From: Ferrimonas gelatinilytica
Lineage (GTDB): Bacteria; Pseudomonadota; Gammaproteobacteria; Enterobacterales; Shewanellaceae
Length of the DNA stretch: 64,000 bases
Assembly: GCF_039544205.1 (NCBI RefSeq)
Contig: NZ_BAABLF010000009.1
Location: forward strand, 1 to 64,000
Reading direction: 5' to 3'
A model generated the notes under the pieces. The model was given only the letters and a program-made list of their open reading frames with translations. It did not search any database and was not told the DNA's origin. The position numbers and the translations under genes are program-made. Below, piece after piece: positions 45,306 through 56,100 of the stretch. Position 1 is the stretch's first letter; every line of letters starts with the position of its first letter.

Positions 45306-45955
45306 CGGTACAGCCGGTTCAGATCACCGTCCGTGACGTCACCGGCAGCTTTATCGAACAGCATTCGACCCGCCTTGAGTCCGATCAGACGATGACAGCA
45401 GGTCCTGGCCAGTTCAGCATCGTGCAGGGCCACGACGCTGGTGGTGTGCGCCTCCAGTACCCGCCTGAGGATGTCGGGGCCCTGGACCGGATCGATACCG
45501 GTAATCGGCTCATCACCCAGGAAGGTGGGTTGTTGCCGGTAGAGCGCCCGCCCCAACGCGGTACGCTGGCGCTGGCCGCCGGAGAGGTGAACCACCCGGC
45601 TTTCTAGGCGGTCCGCCAGTCCCAGGGGAGTCATCAGTTCCTGGATCTCCCGATAGCGATTTGGCCAGGGGCGGGCCAGGTTGACCAGATGGTAGGGCAG
45701 GGAGTGGCGGGCCAGGGCACCGATATAGACATTGTGAAACAGGGAGAGTGGCTCCACCAGGCCCAGTTGCTGCGGACACCAGGCGATCTCCCGGGGCCGA
45801 AGGCGGTACAGGGCATCCAGCAATGTCGACTTCCCCGCACCGGAGGGGCCCAGCAGGGCGACCCTCTCCCCCGACGCGATGGTCAAGCCCGGCAGGGTCA
45901 GGATGGGCTTGTTGCCGCGCAGGATCTCGGTCGCGGGCAGGGCGAGCAGGGTCAT
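45302..45955 (-). CDS. Phosphonate/selenate-type ABC transporter ATP-binding protein
   Basis: A 217-residue ATPase driving the importer. Walker A GPSGAGKST is at residues 36-44, the signature HLSGGQRQR near 123-131, and a Walker B-type FLGDEPITGIDP near 146-157. It is PhnC-like but short. It shares one base with the binding-protein gene upstream and overlaps the permease gene downstream by four bases, so the three are translated as a unit. Confidence 0.9.
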   Translation of the reverse strand: MTLLALPATEILRGNKPILTLPGLTIASGERVALLGPSGAGKSTLLDALYRLRPREIAWCPQQLGLVEPLSLFHNVYIGALARHSLPYHLVNLARPWPNRYREIQELMTPLGLADRLESRVVHLSGGQRQRTALGRALYRQQPTFLGDEPITGIDPVQGPDILRRVLEAHTTSVVALHDAELARTCCHRLIGLKAGRMLFDKAAGDVTDGDLNRLYR

Positions 45956-46812
45956 CAGCGCAGCAGTCCCAGGGATTGGGCAACCTGCTCAATGGCCTCG
46001 AAATCGTCATTGTCCGCCTTGATGAACCCGCTGCGGGGGAATGCCGCCAGGATGGTGGGATCATCCAGGTCGAGCAGGGCCTGCTGCAGTCGCTGCGTAA
46101 AGCCTTCACCGAAGCGCGGATCCAGGTCCCCACGGACAGTCCAGTGGTAGTCGGGGTAGCCAGGGGTGGTCCAGATCTTACGTACCTTGGTCAGGTCAAC
46201 GCGGCCATCGGCCACCGCCCGGTCCCACACCTTGTAGTTGACCGCCCCTACCTGAAAGACCCCGGCTTCAACCTGGGCGATGGTTCGGCTGTGATCGCCG
46301 GAGAAGCCCACCCGCGAGAAGATGGCTTCTGCCGGTCCCATCGCCTGCTCGATGTGGTATTGCGGCATCAAGCGGCCAGAGGTGGAACTCTTGGCGCCGT
46401 AGGTAAAGGTCAAGCCATGGAAGCGCTCTGCATCCAGGTTTTCCATCTCGGTCAGACCGGTCTGGGTGTTGGCGATGAAGTAGCTCATGAAATTCGGATC
46501 CTCTTCGCCCTGGGCAATTGCCTGTGAGCCGGGGACCAGGCGCCGGGCCTGAACGCCGGAGAGGCCGCCAAACCAGGCAAGGTGAACCTGGTTGTTACGA
46601 AACGCCGTGACGGCGGCGGCATAGGATTTCACCGGAACATATTCCACCGTGATACCCAGCTCTTTACTAAGGTAGCGGCCGACCTGCTCGAAGCGGGTGC
46701 GAAGTTGGGTTTCATCCTGGTCGGGAATGGCAGTAAACATCAGAGTTTCTGCTTGCAGGGGCAAAACGGCGAACAGGGTAAGGACCGCCGCACGGCGAAG
46801 GGCAGATAACAT
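45955..46812 (-). CDS. PhnD-family substrate-binding protein (putative selenate/phosphonate uptake)
   Basis: A 285-residue periplasmic binding protein with a signal peptide (MLSALRRAAVLTLFAVLPL, cleavage near QAE). The stretches VEYVPVKSYAAAVTAF, LAWFGGLSGVQARRLVPG, TSGRLMPQY and FSGDHSRTIAQVEAG match the PhnD subgroup often labelled putative selenate-binding. The substrate is not proven: the family also binds phosphonates and phosphite. No phosphonate-cleaving or selenium genes are in the window. Confidence 0.85.
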   Translation of the reverse strand: MLSALRRAAVLTLFAVLPLQAETLMFTAIPDQDETQLRTRFEQVGRYLSKELGITVEYVPVKSYAAAVTAFRNNQVHLAWFGGLSGVQARRLVPGSQAIAQGEEDPNFMSYFIANTQTGLTEMENLDAERFHGLTFTYGAKSSTSGRLMPQYHIEQAMGPAEAIFSRVGFSGDHSRTIAQVEAGVFQVGAVNYKVWDRAVADGRVDLTKVRKIWTTPGYPDYHWTVRGDLDPRFGEGFTQRLQQALLDLDDPTILAAFPRSGFIKADNDDFEAIEQVAQSLGLLR

Positions 46813-47020
46813 GAGTCACTCCTTGATAGCTTAGGGGAAGAGGGGCGCGGCGAATTGTAACCTGTCCGCCGGATCCTGAGAAATCACGCTCAAACGCCGG
46901 GCCATCATGCAAGGATGCGTCGCGCTTAATATTTGAGCGCCACCTGATCTGGATCATCCTAAACGCGACCGAGGAGGCACATACTCGTGGGATGAGTCGT
47001 AAAGGGTCGAGGGGGCGGTA

Positions 47021-47278
47021 ATGAAAAATCGACTGGATGTCCGAATGGCGCTGAGGATCTGTGATAAGACCACGCGTTACGGCGAGAAAGCGGGGGAAAG
47101 TTACCACCTCCACGGGGTGACGGTTGAACCTTTGGTGGATGGCTACAGCGTTGCTGTGCAGGATGCCCAGAGCAAGCTGCTGCTCCAGTTTCATAACCGC
47201 TACCAGCTTGACAGTGAGGATGAGCAGGCAATGACGCAGTTCCTGCAGCGTCTGGAGTGGATTGACCAGCATTACTGA
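47021..47278 (+). CDS. DUF3081-like small protein
   Basis: An 85-residue cytoplasmic protein resembling the uncharacterised DUF3081 group of marine gammaproteobacteria, with the pattern of YHLHGV, a DGYSV segment and an FHNRYQLDSE motif near 58-67. A GGGGGCGG stretch lies before the ATG. It is divergent from the ABC operon. Function unknown. Confidence 0.7.
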   Translation: MKNRLDVRMALRICDKTTRYGEKAGESYHLHGVTVEPLVDGYSVAVQDAQSKLLLQFHNRYQLDSEDEQAMTQFLQRLEWIDQHY

Positions 47279-48121
47279 GATTGGCCAGTGAGGGGCTATC
47301 TACGGGGCAGGGGTATCCGTTCGGGCGACCTCTAGCCCTAAAGCCCGACCCTGTGCCCCATCGACTTTGGCGCTGTGTCTAAGAGGTGGCTCTTGAGCCT
47401 TGCGGCCGGTGCGTCGGGATCTTGCACTGTCATGCTAAGGGCGGAAACCGGCCCTTTGGTCGAAATTGTCGCTCAAAGAGGGGCATTGGTTATAACACTC
47501 GGAACGCCCGCTGAGAGTTCCGCGTTTCTTTTTGGTCAGACATCTTTTCCAATATCGCTCGCCTGCGTTCAACGGGCTGTATTTTCCTTTCCGATTTTGT
47601 CTTTCTTACGGTTGACGTTGGCGTCACTGCCGCCGGCTCTCAGGCTTGACGTCAACGTTAAGTTTGTCGTCACTCAAAACGCCCCTTTTTAGAGTAATTA
47701 TTTTAACTTTACGATAGTTAAAGGATTTTTTTGGACTCTCCCCATATGACAGGGGCCTTATCCGTAAGCAATCTTGATACGCAGGGAGGGGGCGCCCGCA
47801 GCCACTGACAGCGGCATTTCGCCAACCTGTAATAAAATTACGATCTGTGGTTACGTCAAACAGATAATTGGGCAACTCGGCACTATTGCTGTTAAACGAC
47901 CGTTTGAATTGGGCGTTCAAATCATTATTGTTCTGCTTTGCCTTTGTGCAGCAGCAATTTGTCGCTGTTTTGTATTTTTGTGGTGGATTATGTGTTGATC
48001 TTTGCCCAGCCCTATCGCAGATTTAATGAGCAGTCGCGAATGAGTTTTTAGTGGGTTGTTTCATTTTGGGGCTGCCACCGAGTGGTTTAAAAATTACATA
48101 TGTATTCACAGGGAGGCAGAT
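47279..48121. other. Intergenic region before aceB with inverted repeats
   Basis: About 840 bases without a supportable gene; the short open frames here have no ribosome site or family resemblance. The second half (about 47690-48110) is much richer in A and T than its surroundings. Inverted repeats: TGACG-TTGG-CGTCA at 47613-47626, TTGACGTCAA at 47646-47655, and TTTAACT-N7-AGTTAAA at 47702-47722. They are candidate operators for the glyoxylate shunt genes; no regulator can be named. Confidence 0.55.
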
Positions 48122-49753
48122 ATGGCCGAATCGGGTGCGCAGCATCATGGGATCCGTATCCTCGGGCCGGAGCAACCCGGTTCCGAGCGGATCTTATGCT
48201 CGGATGCCTTGCTGCTACTGGCGGAGTTAACGCGACGCTTTCGTGCTCGTCGTAACGAGCTGATGACACTGCGAGCACAGCGCCAGCTGAAGATTGATGC
48301 CGGTGCGATGCCGGGATTTCTGCCGGAAACGGCGGATATTCGCAAGAAAGAGTGGCAGATCCTCGGTATCCCCTCGGATCTGCAGGATCGCCGGGTCGAG
48401 ATCACCGGGCCGGTCGAGCGAAAGATGGTGATTAATGCCCTCAACGCTGACGTCAAAGTGTTTATGGCGGATTTTGAGGACTCCTTGGCCCCGGCCTGGG
48501 ACAAGGTGGTTCAGGGGCAGGTCAACCTTGCGGACGCAGTGCGCGGAGAGATTGACTTTGTTCACCCCGACAGCGGCAAAGCGTACACCCTGCGGGAGGA
48601 CCCCGCGGTATTGATCTGCCGGGTGCGCGGCCTGCACCTGGACGAGTCGCACCTGGAGCTGGATGGGGAGCCGATCCCCGGTGCCCTGGTGGATTTTGCC
48701 CTCTACTTTTTCCATAACCATGAGGCTCTGCTGGCCAAGGGCAGTGGGCCCTACTTCTATATTCCCAAGCTGCAGAGCCACCTGGAAGCGCGTTGGTGGG
48801 CCGAGGTGTTTGCCTTCGCGGAGGAGCGCTATGCCCTGCAACCGGGGACCATCAAGGTCACCTGTCTGATCGAGACGCTGCCCGCGGTGTTTGAGATGGA
48901 TGAGATCCTCTACGAACTGCGCAATAACATCGTCGGCCTGAACTGCGGTCGCTGGGATTACATCTTCAGCTACATCAAGACGCTGCGAAATCACCCGGAC
49001 CGGGTGCTGCCGGACCGTCAGGCAGTCACTATGGACAAGCCGTTCCTGAACGCCTACTCCCGCCTGCTGATCAAGACCTGCCACAAACGCGGCGCATTGG
49101 CCATGGGGGGGATGGCGGCGTTCATTCCCGCCAAGGATCCGGAGCAACAGGCACTGGTACTGCAGAAGGTCACCAAAGACAAGGAGCTGGAAGCCCATAA
49201 CGGTCACGATGGTACCTGGATCGCCCACCCTGGCCTCGCGGAAACCGCCATGGCGGTAATGGACCGTTATCTGGGTGACCGGCCCAATCAACTGCATGTG
49301 ACCCGGGAGGAGGATCCGCCGATCACCGCCGAGGAGCTGTTGGAACCCTGCGAGGGCCAGGCCACGGAGGCGGGGATGCGTGCCAATATCCGCATCGCCG
49401 TCCAGTACATGGAAGCCTGGATCTCCGGCAACGGCTGTGTCCCCATCTACGGCTTGATGGAGGATGCCGCGACCGCCGAGATCTCCCGTGCCTCCATCTG
49501 GCAGTGGATCCGTCACGGCACCGTGCTGGATAACGGCAAGCTGGTCACCAAAGCACTGTTTGAACAGATGTTGACGGAGGAGCTGGCTGTGGTGCGAGGC
49601 GAAGTGGGGGCCCAGCGCTATGACCAGGGCCGTTTCGATGAAGCCGCGAACCTGTTTCGCTCCCTCACTTGTGCCGAACAACTGACCGATTTTCTCACAC
49701 TGCCCGGGTACGAGATCCTGACCGAATCGACCCGTATGGATAACCGTACCTAA
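48122..49753 (+). CDS. aceB: Malate synthase A
   Basis: A 543-residue enzyme condensing glyoxylate with acetyl-CoA to malate, second step of the glyoxylate bypass. The family signature NNIVGLNCGRWDYIFSYIKT lies near 268-287; the catalytic Arg in ICRVRGLHLDE and Asp in the C-terminal YGLMEDAATAEISR region are present. The ATG at 48122 follows GGGAGG and is preferred over the longer frame from 48056. aceA follows after 10 bases. Confidence 0.95.
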   Translation: MAESGAQHHGIRILGPEQPGSERILCSDALLLLAELTRRFRARRNELMTLRAQRQLKIDAGAMPGFLPETADIRKKEWQILGIPSDLQDRRVEITGPVERKMVINALNADVKVFMADFEDSLAPAWDKVVQGQVNLADAVRGEIDFVHPDSGKAYTLREDPAVLICRVRGLHLDESHLELDGEPIPGALVDFALYFFHNHEALLAKGSGPYFYIPKLQSHLEARWWAEVFAFAEERYALQPGTIKVTCLIETLPAVFEMDEILYELRNNIVGLNCGRWDYIFSYIKTLRNHPDRVLPDRQAVTMDKPFLNAYSRLLIKTCHKRGALAMGGMAAFIPAKDPEQQALVLQKVTKDKELEAHNGHDGTWIAHPGLAETAMAVMDRYLGDRPNQLHVTREEDPPITAEELLEPCEGQATEAGMRANIRIAVQYMEAWISGNGCVPIYGLMEDAATAEISRASIWQWIRHGTVLDNGKLVTKALFEQMLTEELAVVRGEVGAQRYDQGRFDEAANLFRSLTCAEQLTDFLTLPGYEILTESTRMDNRT

Positions 49754-49763
49754 AGGAGTCCCC

Positions 49764-51359
49764 ATGTCCCAATACCAAACCGATCGTACTGCCGCACAGT
49801 CCCTGCTCGACAGCCAGGGACAGAGCTGGGGCGTGAATGCCGAGAACGTCGCGCGGATGAAGGCGCAGAATCGCTTCCAGAGTGGCCTCGATATTGCCCG
49901 TTACACCGCCAAGATCATGCGCGAGGATATGGCCGCCTATGATGCCGATCCGGCCCAGTACACCCAGTCTCTGGGCTGTTGGCACGGGTTTATCGGTCAG
50001 CAGAAGATGATTGCCATTAAGAAGCACCTGACCTCGACCAAGGGGCGTTACCTCTACCTGTCCGGCTGGATGGTGGCGGCACTGCGCAGTGAATTTGGCC
50101 CCTTGCCGGATCAGTCCATGCATGAAAAGACCGCCGTTTCCGGTTTGATCGAGGAGCTGTACACCTTCCTCAGGCAGGCAGATGCCCGGGAGCTTGGTGG
50201 CTATTTCCGGGAGCTGGACAAGGCGCGCGCCGCCGGCGACAGCGCGGCCGAGGCCAAGATCCAGGATAAGATCGACAACTTTCAGACTCATATCGTGCCG
50301 ATTATCGCCGACATCGATGCGGGCTTCGGTAACGAGGAGGCCACCTACCTGCTGGCCAAGCGGATGATCGAGGCCGGTGCCTGCTGCATCCAGATTGAGA
50401 ACCAGGTTTCCGATGAGAAGCAGTGTGGTCACCAGGATGGCAAGGTCACTGTGCCCCATGCCGACTTCCTCGCCAAGATCCGCGCGGTTCGTTACGCCTT
50501 CCTCGAACTCGGGGTTGACGATGGGGTGATCGTGGCCCGGACAGACTCACTGGGGGCAGGTCTGACCAAGCAGATAGCGGTCACCAGCGAGCCCGGGGAC
50601 CTGGGTGACATGTACAACAGCTTCCTTGACGGAGATTACGTTAATTCCGCCGACGAGATTGCCAATGGCGATGTGGTGGTCAAGGCCAATGGCAAGCTAC
50701 TCAAGCCCAAGCGCCTGCCCTCAGGCCTGTTCCAGTTCAAACCGGGCTCCGGCGAGGACCGGGTGGTCCTGGACTGCATCACCTCTCTGCAGCACGGCGC
50801 CGATCTGCTCTGGATCGAGACCGAGAAGCCGCATGTCGGCCAGATTGCCGGTATGGTGAACCGGATCCGTGAAGTGGTCCCCAACGCCAAGCTGGTGTAC
50901 AACAACAGCCCCTCCTTCAACTGGACCCTGAGCTTCCGTCAGCAGGTGTTGGATGACTGGGCCGAGCAGAGCAAGGATATTTCCGCGTACCAGCGTGACC
51001 AGTTGATGGGGGCGGAGTATGACGACAGCCCACTGGCGCAGGAAGCGGATAGTCGGATCCGTACTTTCCAGAGGGACGCGGCGCGGGAGGCAGGGATCTT
51101 CCACCACCTCATTACGCTGCCCACCTACCACACTGCGGCGCTCTCCACCGATAATCTGGTGAAGGAGTACTTCGGTGCCGAGGGGATGCTGGGTTACGTG
51201 GCCAATGTTCAGCGTAAGGAGATCCGTCAGGGGATCGCCTGTGTGAAACACCAGAACATGGCGGGTTCGGATATGGGGGATGACCATAAGGAGTACTTCT
51301 CCGGCGATGCGGCGCTCAAAGCCGCCGGTGAGGACAACACCATGAACCAGTTCGGCTAA
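49764..51359 (+). CDS. aceA: Isocitrate lyase (531-residue type)
   Basis: A 531-residue enzyme splitting isocitrate into succinate and glyoxylate. It belongs to the long form found in Pseudomonas and Acinetobacter rather than the 434-residue E. coli type: DEKQCGHQDGKVTVPH (about 217-232) holds the catalytic Cys in KQCGH in place of KKCGH. LGCWHGFIGQQK and the C-terminal KHQNMAGSDMGD also match. It lies in an operon with aceB. No aceK is present. Confidence 0.95.
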   Translation: MSQYQTDRTAAQSLLDSQGQSWGVNAENVARMKAQNRFQSGLDIARYTAKIMREDMAAYDADPAQYTQSLGCWHGFIGQQKMIAIKKHLTSTKGRYLYLSGWMVAALRSEFGPLPDQSMHEKTAVSGLIEELYTFLRQADARELGGYFRELDKARAAGDSAAEAKIQDKIDNFQTHIVPIIADIDAGFGNEEATYLLAKRMIEAGACCIQIENQVSDEKQCGHQDGKVTVPHADFLAKIRAVRYAFLELGVDDGVIVARTDSLGAGLTKQIAVTSEPGDLGDMYNSFLDGDYVNSADEIANGDVVVKANGKLLKPKRLPSGLFQFKPGSGEDRVVLDCITSLQHGADLLWIETEKPHVGQIAGMVNRIREVVPNAKLVYNNSPSFNWTLSFRQQVLDDWAEQSKDISAYQRDQLMGAEYDDSPLAQEADSRIRTFQRDAAREAGIFHHLITLPTYHTAALSTDNLVKEYFGAEGMLGYVANVQRKEIRQGIACVKHQNMAGSDMGDDHKEYFSGDAALKAAGEDNTMNQFG

Positions 51360-52039
51360 GCCTTAAATCGATCCCGTGTACCCGTGGTACTTTTCGAGGT
51401 CCCAGTTGGGGATGGCGCAAGCCATCCCCTTTTTTTGGGCTCTTCGCGGACTTGCGCGGCAGACGAATAGATTCGCATTGGAAAGTTTGAAATAGCCGCT
51501 CTGTTACCATTAGCCATTCATGGCTCAAAGGTGAATGCCCCACCCGCTTTTAGGCCGACTTAGAGGTATCCGAGTGAGGTCCCGGTAAGGCAAGGGAGAG
51601 GGCCAAGAGGGTCCGAAAGGCCAGCGGAGGCATGGATGCCGTGAGTGCAGGGAGGCGCTGGATGACCCACTCGGTGTACAGCAGCGGGCTGTGAGCGAAA
51701 CACCAACCCATAAACAGTGAGAGTGTGGATGATGACCCCGCCGCTCTTCTGCTGTGTTTCAAGCCTGTTGAGAGCTCGGAGAGTCCTTGATTATTGAGGG
51801 GGTTGGCCTGTTACCTTGTGTGCCGATGATGACGGTCGGCGAGTCATAACGCCATCTAGAATACTGCCCATGGTGGCCGCCAAAAAGTGAGATGATTCAC
51901 ATTCATTGAAGTTTTATCGCTCCTAACCACATTTTTCCCCTGCCGTTGGGTTTACGTTCAGGCTTGTTCGCTTATTCTTCCTTGATTTTCAGTCAGTGGC
52001 GCTATTTGAGCGCCTGCGTAGTAATGGGAGTTTCGCCTG
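51360..52039. other. Intergenic region between aceA and the RND genes
   Basis: About 680 bases. Besides the aceA terminator at 51408-51437 I see no gene with support: small open frames near 51550-51762 lack a ribosome site and family resemblance. The last 200 bases are AT-rich and probably hold the promoter of the efflux genes. No regulator gene is present here. Confidence 0.5.
51408..51437 (+). terminator. Terminator after aceA
   Basis: GGGGATGGC, loop GCAA, GCCATCCCC and eight T residues. Confidence 0.92.
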
Positions 52040-53146
52040 ATGAAGAGTTTCCACCGGTTGCCCTTAGTGGCCGTGCTGGCCAGCGTCCTGCTGTCCGGAT
52101 GTGAGTCGGACACACAGTCAATGGCGTTGCCGGCCCCCACCGTCGAGGTGGTGTCGGCCACGGCATCGCAATACCAGCCGGTGAAGCGCTTTTCGGGTCG
52201 AATTGAGGCGATCGAGGATATTGGGGTCAGTGCCCAGGTGGCGGGCTACCTGACCGAGCGCTGGGTTGAGGATGGTCAGTGGGTGGAGGCCGGTGCGCCG
52301 CTGTTCGAGATTGATCCCCGCCCCTATCACGCGGCCCTCGAGGCCGCGAAAGGCAGCCTGGCCGAAGCCTTGGCGGCCCGTGATATCGCTAAGATCAACT
52401 TGAAGCGTAACCGTCAGTTGCTCGGCAAAGGCAGTGTCAGCCAGTCGGACATCGACAACCTGACGGCCTCCCTGGCGATGGCTGAGGCCCGGGTGCTGCA
52501 GGCGGAAGCGGCCAGGGAGATGGCGGAACTGAACCTGCATCACACCCGGGTGCTGGCTCCTATTGCCGGGCAGGTCGGGGCGGCGAACGCCAGCGTGGGC
52601 GACCTGGTGGGGCCGCAAAGCGGTGCGCTGATCACCCTGGTACAGCAGGACCCCATGCGCGCCAGCTTTCGTATCTCCGAGCGGGAACGCCTGGCCCTGG
52701 TGGTTAATGGCCTGATGGAGAACGATAAGATCGAGGTAATGCTGGACCTGGGGCAGGGGCAGACCTACTCCCACCCTGGCTTGTTGAGTTTTATCGATAA
52801 CCGGATCGAAGCCTCCACAGGGACCCTGGCGATGCATGCGGATTTTGCCAACCCGGAACACCTGCTGATGGCGGGGCAGTATGTTCAGGTACAGGTGCGG
52901 CCCAAGGGCACACTGGAGGGGCTGATGATCCCCAACGCTGCGGTGCAAAGCGACCAGCAGGGCAGCTTCGTGATGGTGGTCGACGACCAGCAGGTGGTCG
53001 AGCGTCGCAACGTCGAGCTGGGTGAACGTCTGGGCCAGGATATCGTGGTGCTGAGCAACCTGGAAGCGGGTGAGCGTGTCGTGGTGGCCGGCCTGCACCG
53101 AACCCGTGCCGGCGGTAAGGTGACCGTCGCAGGAGAGCAGGAATGA
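52040..53146 (+). CDS. RND efflux periplasmic adaptor (membrane fusion) lipoprotein
   Basis: A 368-residue adaptor linking an RND pump to an outer membrane channel. The signal has a lipobox LLSGC (Cys near 21), so it is probably lipid-anchored in the inner membrane. The lipoyl halves (QVAGYLTERWVEDGQWVEAG, about 63-82, and HTRVLAPIAGQVG, about 169-181), the helical hairpin between them, and the beta-barrel domain are visible. Its stop overlaps the pump start by four bases. Confidence 0.92.
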   Translation: MKSFHRLPLVAVLASVLLSGCESDTQSMALPAPTVEVVSATASQYQPVKRFSGRIEAIEDIGVSAQVAGYLTERWVEDGQWVEAGAPLFEIDPRPYHAALEAAKGSLAEALAARDIAKINLKRNRQLLGKGSVSQSDIDNLTASLAMAEARVLQAEAAREMAELNLHHTRVLAPIAGQVGAANASVGDLVGPQSGALITLVQQDPMRASFRISERERLALVVNGLMENDKIEVMLDLGQGQTYSHPGLLSFIDNRIEASTGTLAMHADFANPEHLLMAGQYVQVQVRPKGTLEGLMIPNAAVQSDQQGSFVMVVDDQQVVERRNVELGERLGQDIVVLSNLEAGERVVVAGLHRTRAGGKVTVAGEQE

Positions 53147-56100
53147 TCTCCAAGTTTTTCATTCACCGTCCGAAGTTTGCGATCGTCATTGCCCTGGTGC
53201 TGATCCTGGTGGGGCTGATCGCCATGCGCACCATGCCGGTTAATGAGTTCCCCCGTATCACTCCGCCTGTGGTACAGGTGTCGGCCATGTACCCGGGCTC
53301 CAATGCCGAGGTGGTAGAGCAGACCCTGGCGCAGCCCATTGAGGAGGCGGTGAACGGGGTGGAGAACATGCTCTACATGCGTTCCCGCTCCGCCAACGAC
53401 GGGGGCTACTTCCTTGAGGTGACCTTCGATATCGGTACGGATCCGGATATGGCCACTGTACTGGTACAGAACCGCGTTAACGAAGCGACGCCGCGACTGC
53501 CGGTGGACGTGCGTGAACGTGGGGTGAAAGTGGCTAAGAAGTCGCCGGATCTGCTGATGGCGATGGCGGTCTACTCCCCGAACAGCACCCATGATGACAT
53601 CTTCCTGACCAACTATGTGGCGCTCAATCTGGAGGAGCAGCTCAAGCGGATCCCGGGGATCTCCGATGTCTCGCTGCTGGGTGGTGCACGCTACTCCATC
53701 CGGGTGTGGTTGGATCCTGAACGTCTTGCCCGTTATGGCCTGACCACCGCGGATGTGTACGGATCCCTGGCGGAGCAGAACGTGGTGATGCCCGCCGGAC
53801 GTCTTGGCGGCGCCCCGGATCTTGACCAGCCCGCTATGACAGTTCCCTTGGTGACCCAGGGGCGCCTCAAGGATGTCGAGGAGTTTGAACATGTGATCGT
53901 TCGTGCCGGTGCCGATGGCCGTACCCTTTACCTGAAGGATGTGGCCACCATTGAGCTGGGTAAAGAGCTGTACGATTTCGAGGCGACCCGAAATGGCCAG
54001 CTGGCCTCAATGCTGTCGCTCTCCCTGCAGCCGGACGCCAACGCGCTGGAAACCGGGGAACGGGTGAAGGCATTCCTGGCGCAGGCGGAAGCTAACTTCC
54101 CCGAGGATATGGCTTACGACATCGTCTACGACACCACGGTGTTCGTGGAGGAGTCTATCTCCGCAGTACTGGCGACCCTGGTTCAGGCGGTGGTGCTGGT
54201 GGTTCTGGTGACCTACCTGTTTTTGGGCTCGATGCGCGCGACGGCGGTGCCCCTGGTGGCGATCCCGGTATCTCTGATCGGTACCTTCGCCTTCATGCTG
54301 GCGATGGGCTTTACCATCAACACCGTGACCCTGTTCGGTCTGATCCTGGCCATCGGTATCGTGGTGGATGACGCCATCCTGGTGATCGAGAACGTCGAGC
54401 GCAACATGCGCGAGAACCCGGCGCTCAGTGGTGCTCAGGCCACCATCGTGGCGATGAAAGAGGTGACCGGGCCGATCATCACCTCCACCCTGGTGTTGCT
54501 GGCGGTATTCATTCCCGTCTCCCTGTTGCCTGGGATCACCGGCGAGATGTACGCACAGTTTGCCGTGACCATCGTAATCTCCGTGGTGCTCTCCAGCGTC
54601 AACGCCCTGACCCTGTCCCCCGCGCTCTGTGCGCTGCTTTTGAGGGCGGATTCGGGCCCGGGGCCGCGCTGGTATCAGGCGTTTAACCGTTTCTTCGATC
54701 GTCTTACTGAGCGCTACGGTCAACTGGCAGGTGTGCTGGTTCGCAAATCCGGTCTGCTGATGGGGTTCTTTGTGTTGGCGCTTGCCCTGCTGGCGGTGAT
54801 CAGTCCCCGCATTCCCACCGGTTTCGTGCCGGAAGAGGACAAGGGGATGATGCTGGTGAACGTCCAATTGCCGGATGGCGCCTCCTTGCGCCGTACCCAG
54901 GAGGTCGCCACCGAGTTGGAGTCGACCCTGCTGAGCTATCCCGAGGTGGCTTCCGTGGGCAGTGCCCGAGGGTTTGGTTTGCTCTCCTTCTCTCTGCAGT
55001 CCAACTCCGCCACCTTCTTTGTCCGTCTGCACGACTGGTCTGAGCGGGAAGCGGGTCTGAAGGAGATCACTCACCGCCTCAACGTCTGGGCAGCAACCCA
55101 GTACCACGATGCCCAGGTGATGGCGTTCGGAACCCCGGCGGTGCCCGGCGTTGGTAACGGTAACGGCTTCGAGTTCATGCTGGAGGATACCCAAGGGCGT
55201 CCCCGTGAGGCGCTGGCGGCGGTGATGGAGGACTTCATGCTGGCGGCTAACCAGATGGAGGAGGTGACCTCGGTATTCAGCTTCTTCCGTGCCAACGTGC
55301 CCCACTACTACGTCGACGTCGACTACCTCAAGGCCCGACAGCTGGGGATCCCGATCACCGACATCTTCAGCACCCTGCAGACCAACTTAGGGGCGATGCG
55401 GGTCAACGATGTGACCTTGTATGGCAAGTCCTATCGGGTGAACATGCAGGCCCAGGCGGAGTTTCGTCGGGATATCGCGGATCTGGGGCGCTTTCATGTG
55501 CGCAGCGTGACCGGTGAGATGATCCCGCTTTCGACCCTGGTGCATCTGGAGCCGACCCTGGCACCGGACGTAGCCTGGCGCTACAACCTCTACAACGCCG
55601 CGACCATCATCGGACAACCGGCCCCTGGGTACGCCTCCGGTGAGGCCCTGGCGGCGATGGAACGGCTGGCGGCGGAGCGACTGCCGGATGGGTACACTTT
55701 CGAGTGGACCGGCATGGCTTACCAGGAGAAGACCGCCGGCGACCTGGCGATCTATGCCTTCGGCCTGGCCCTGCTGTTTATCTACCTCTTCATGGTGGCC
55801 CAGTACGAGTCCTGGACCATTCCCACCGCGATCCTGCTGGTGGTGCCGATGGCGGTGCTGGGTGCCATGGTGGCCCTTCTCTATTCCGGCCTGCCGTTGA
55901 ACCTTTATGCCCAGATGGGTTTGGTGCTGCTGATCGCCCTGGCGGCGAAGAACGCGATCCTGATTGTCGAGTTCGCCCGTCAGAAGCGGGAGGAGGAGGG
56001 ACGCTCCGTGGAGGCCTCGGCGGTGGAAGCGGGTAAGTTGCGTTTTCGCGCGGTCAACATGACCTCCTGGTCCTTCATCTGCGGCATGATCCCTATGGTG

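Noticed and set aside
43860..46812. Phosphonate degradation cluster
   Set aside because: Only uptake genes are present; no phosphonate-cleaving genes (phnG-M, phnX, ptxD) are adjacent.
47375..47998. Small genes in the aceB leader
   Set aside because: No ribosome sites, unusual composition and no family resemblance.
51550..51762. 70-codon minus-strand gene after aceA
   Set aside because: Low-complexity hydrophobic product and no ribosome site or context.
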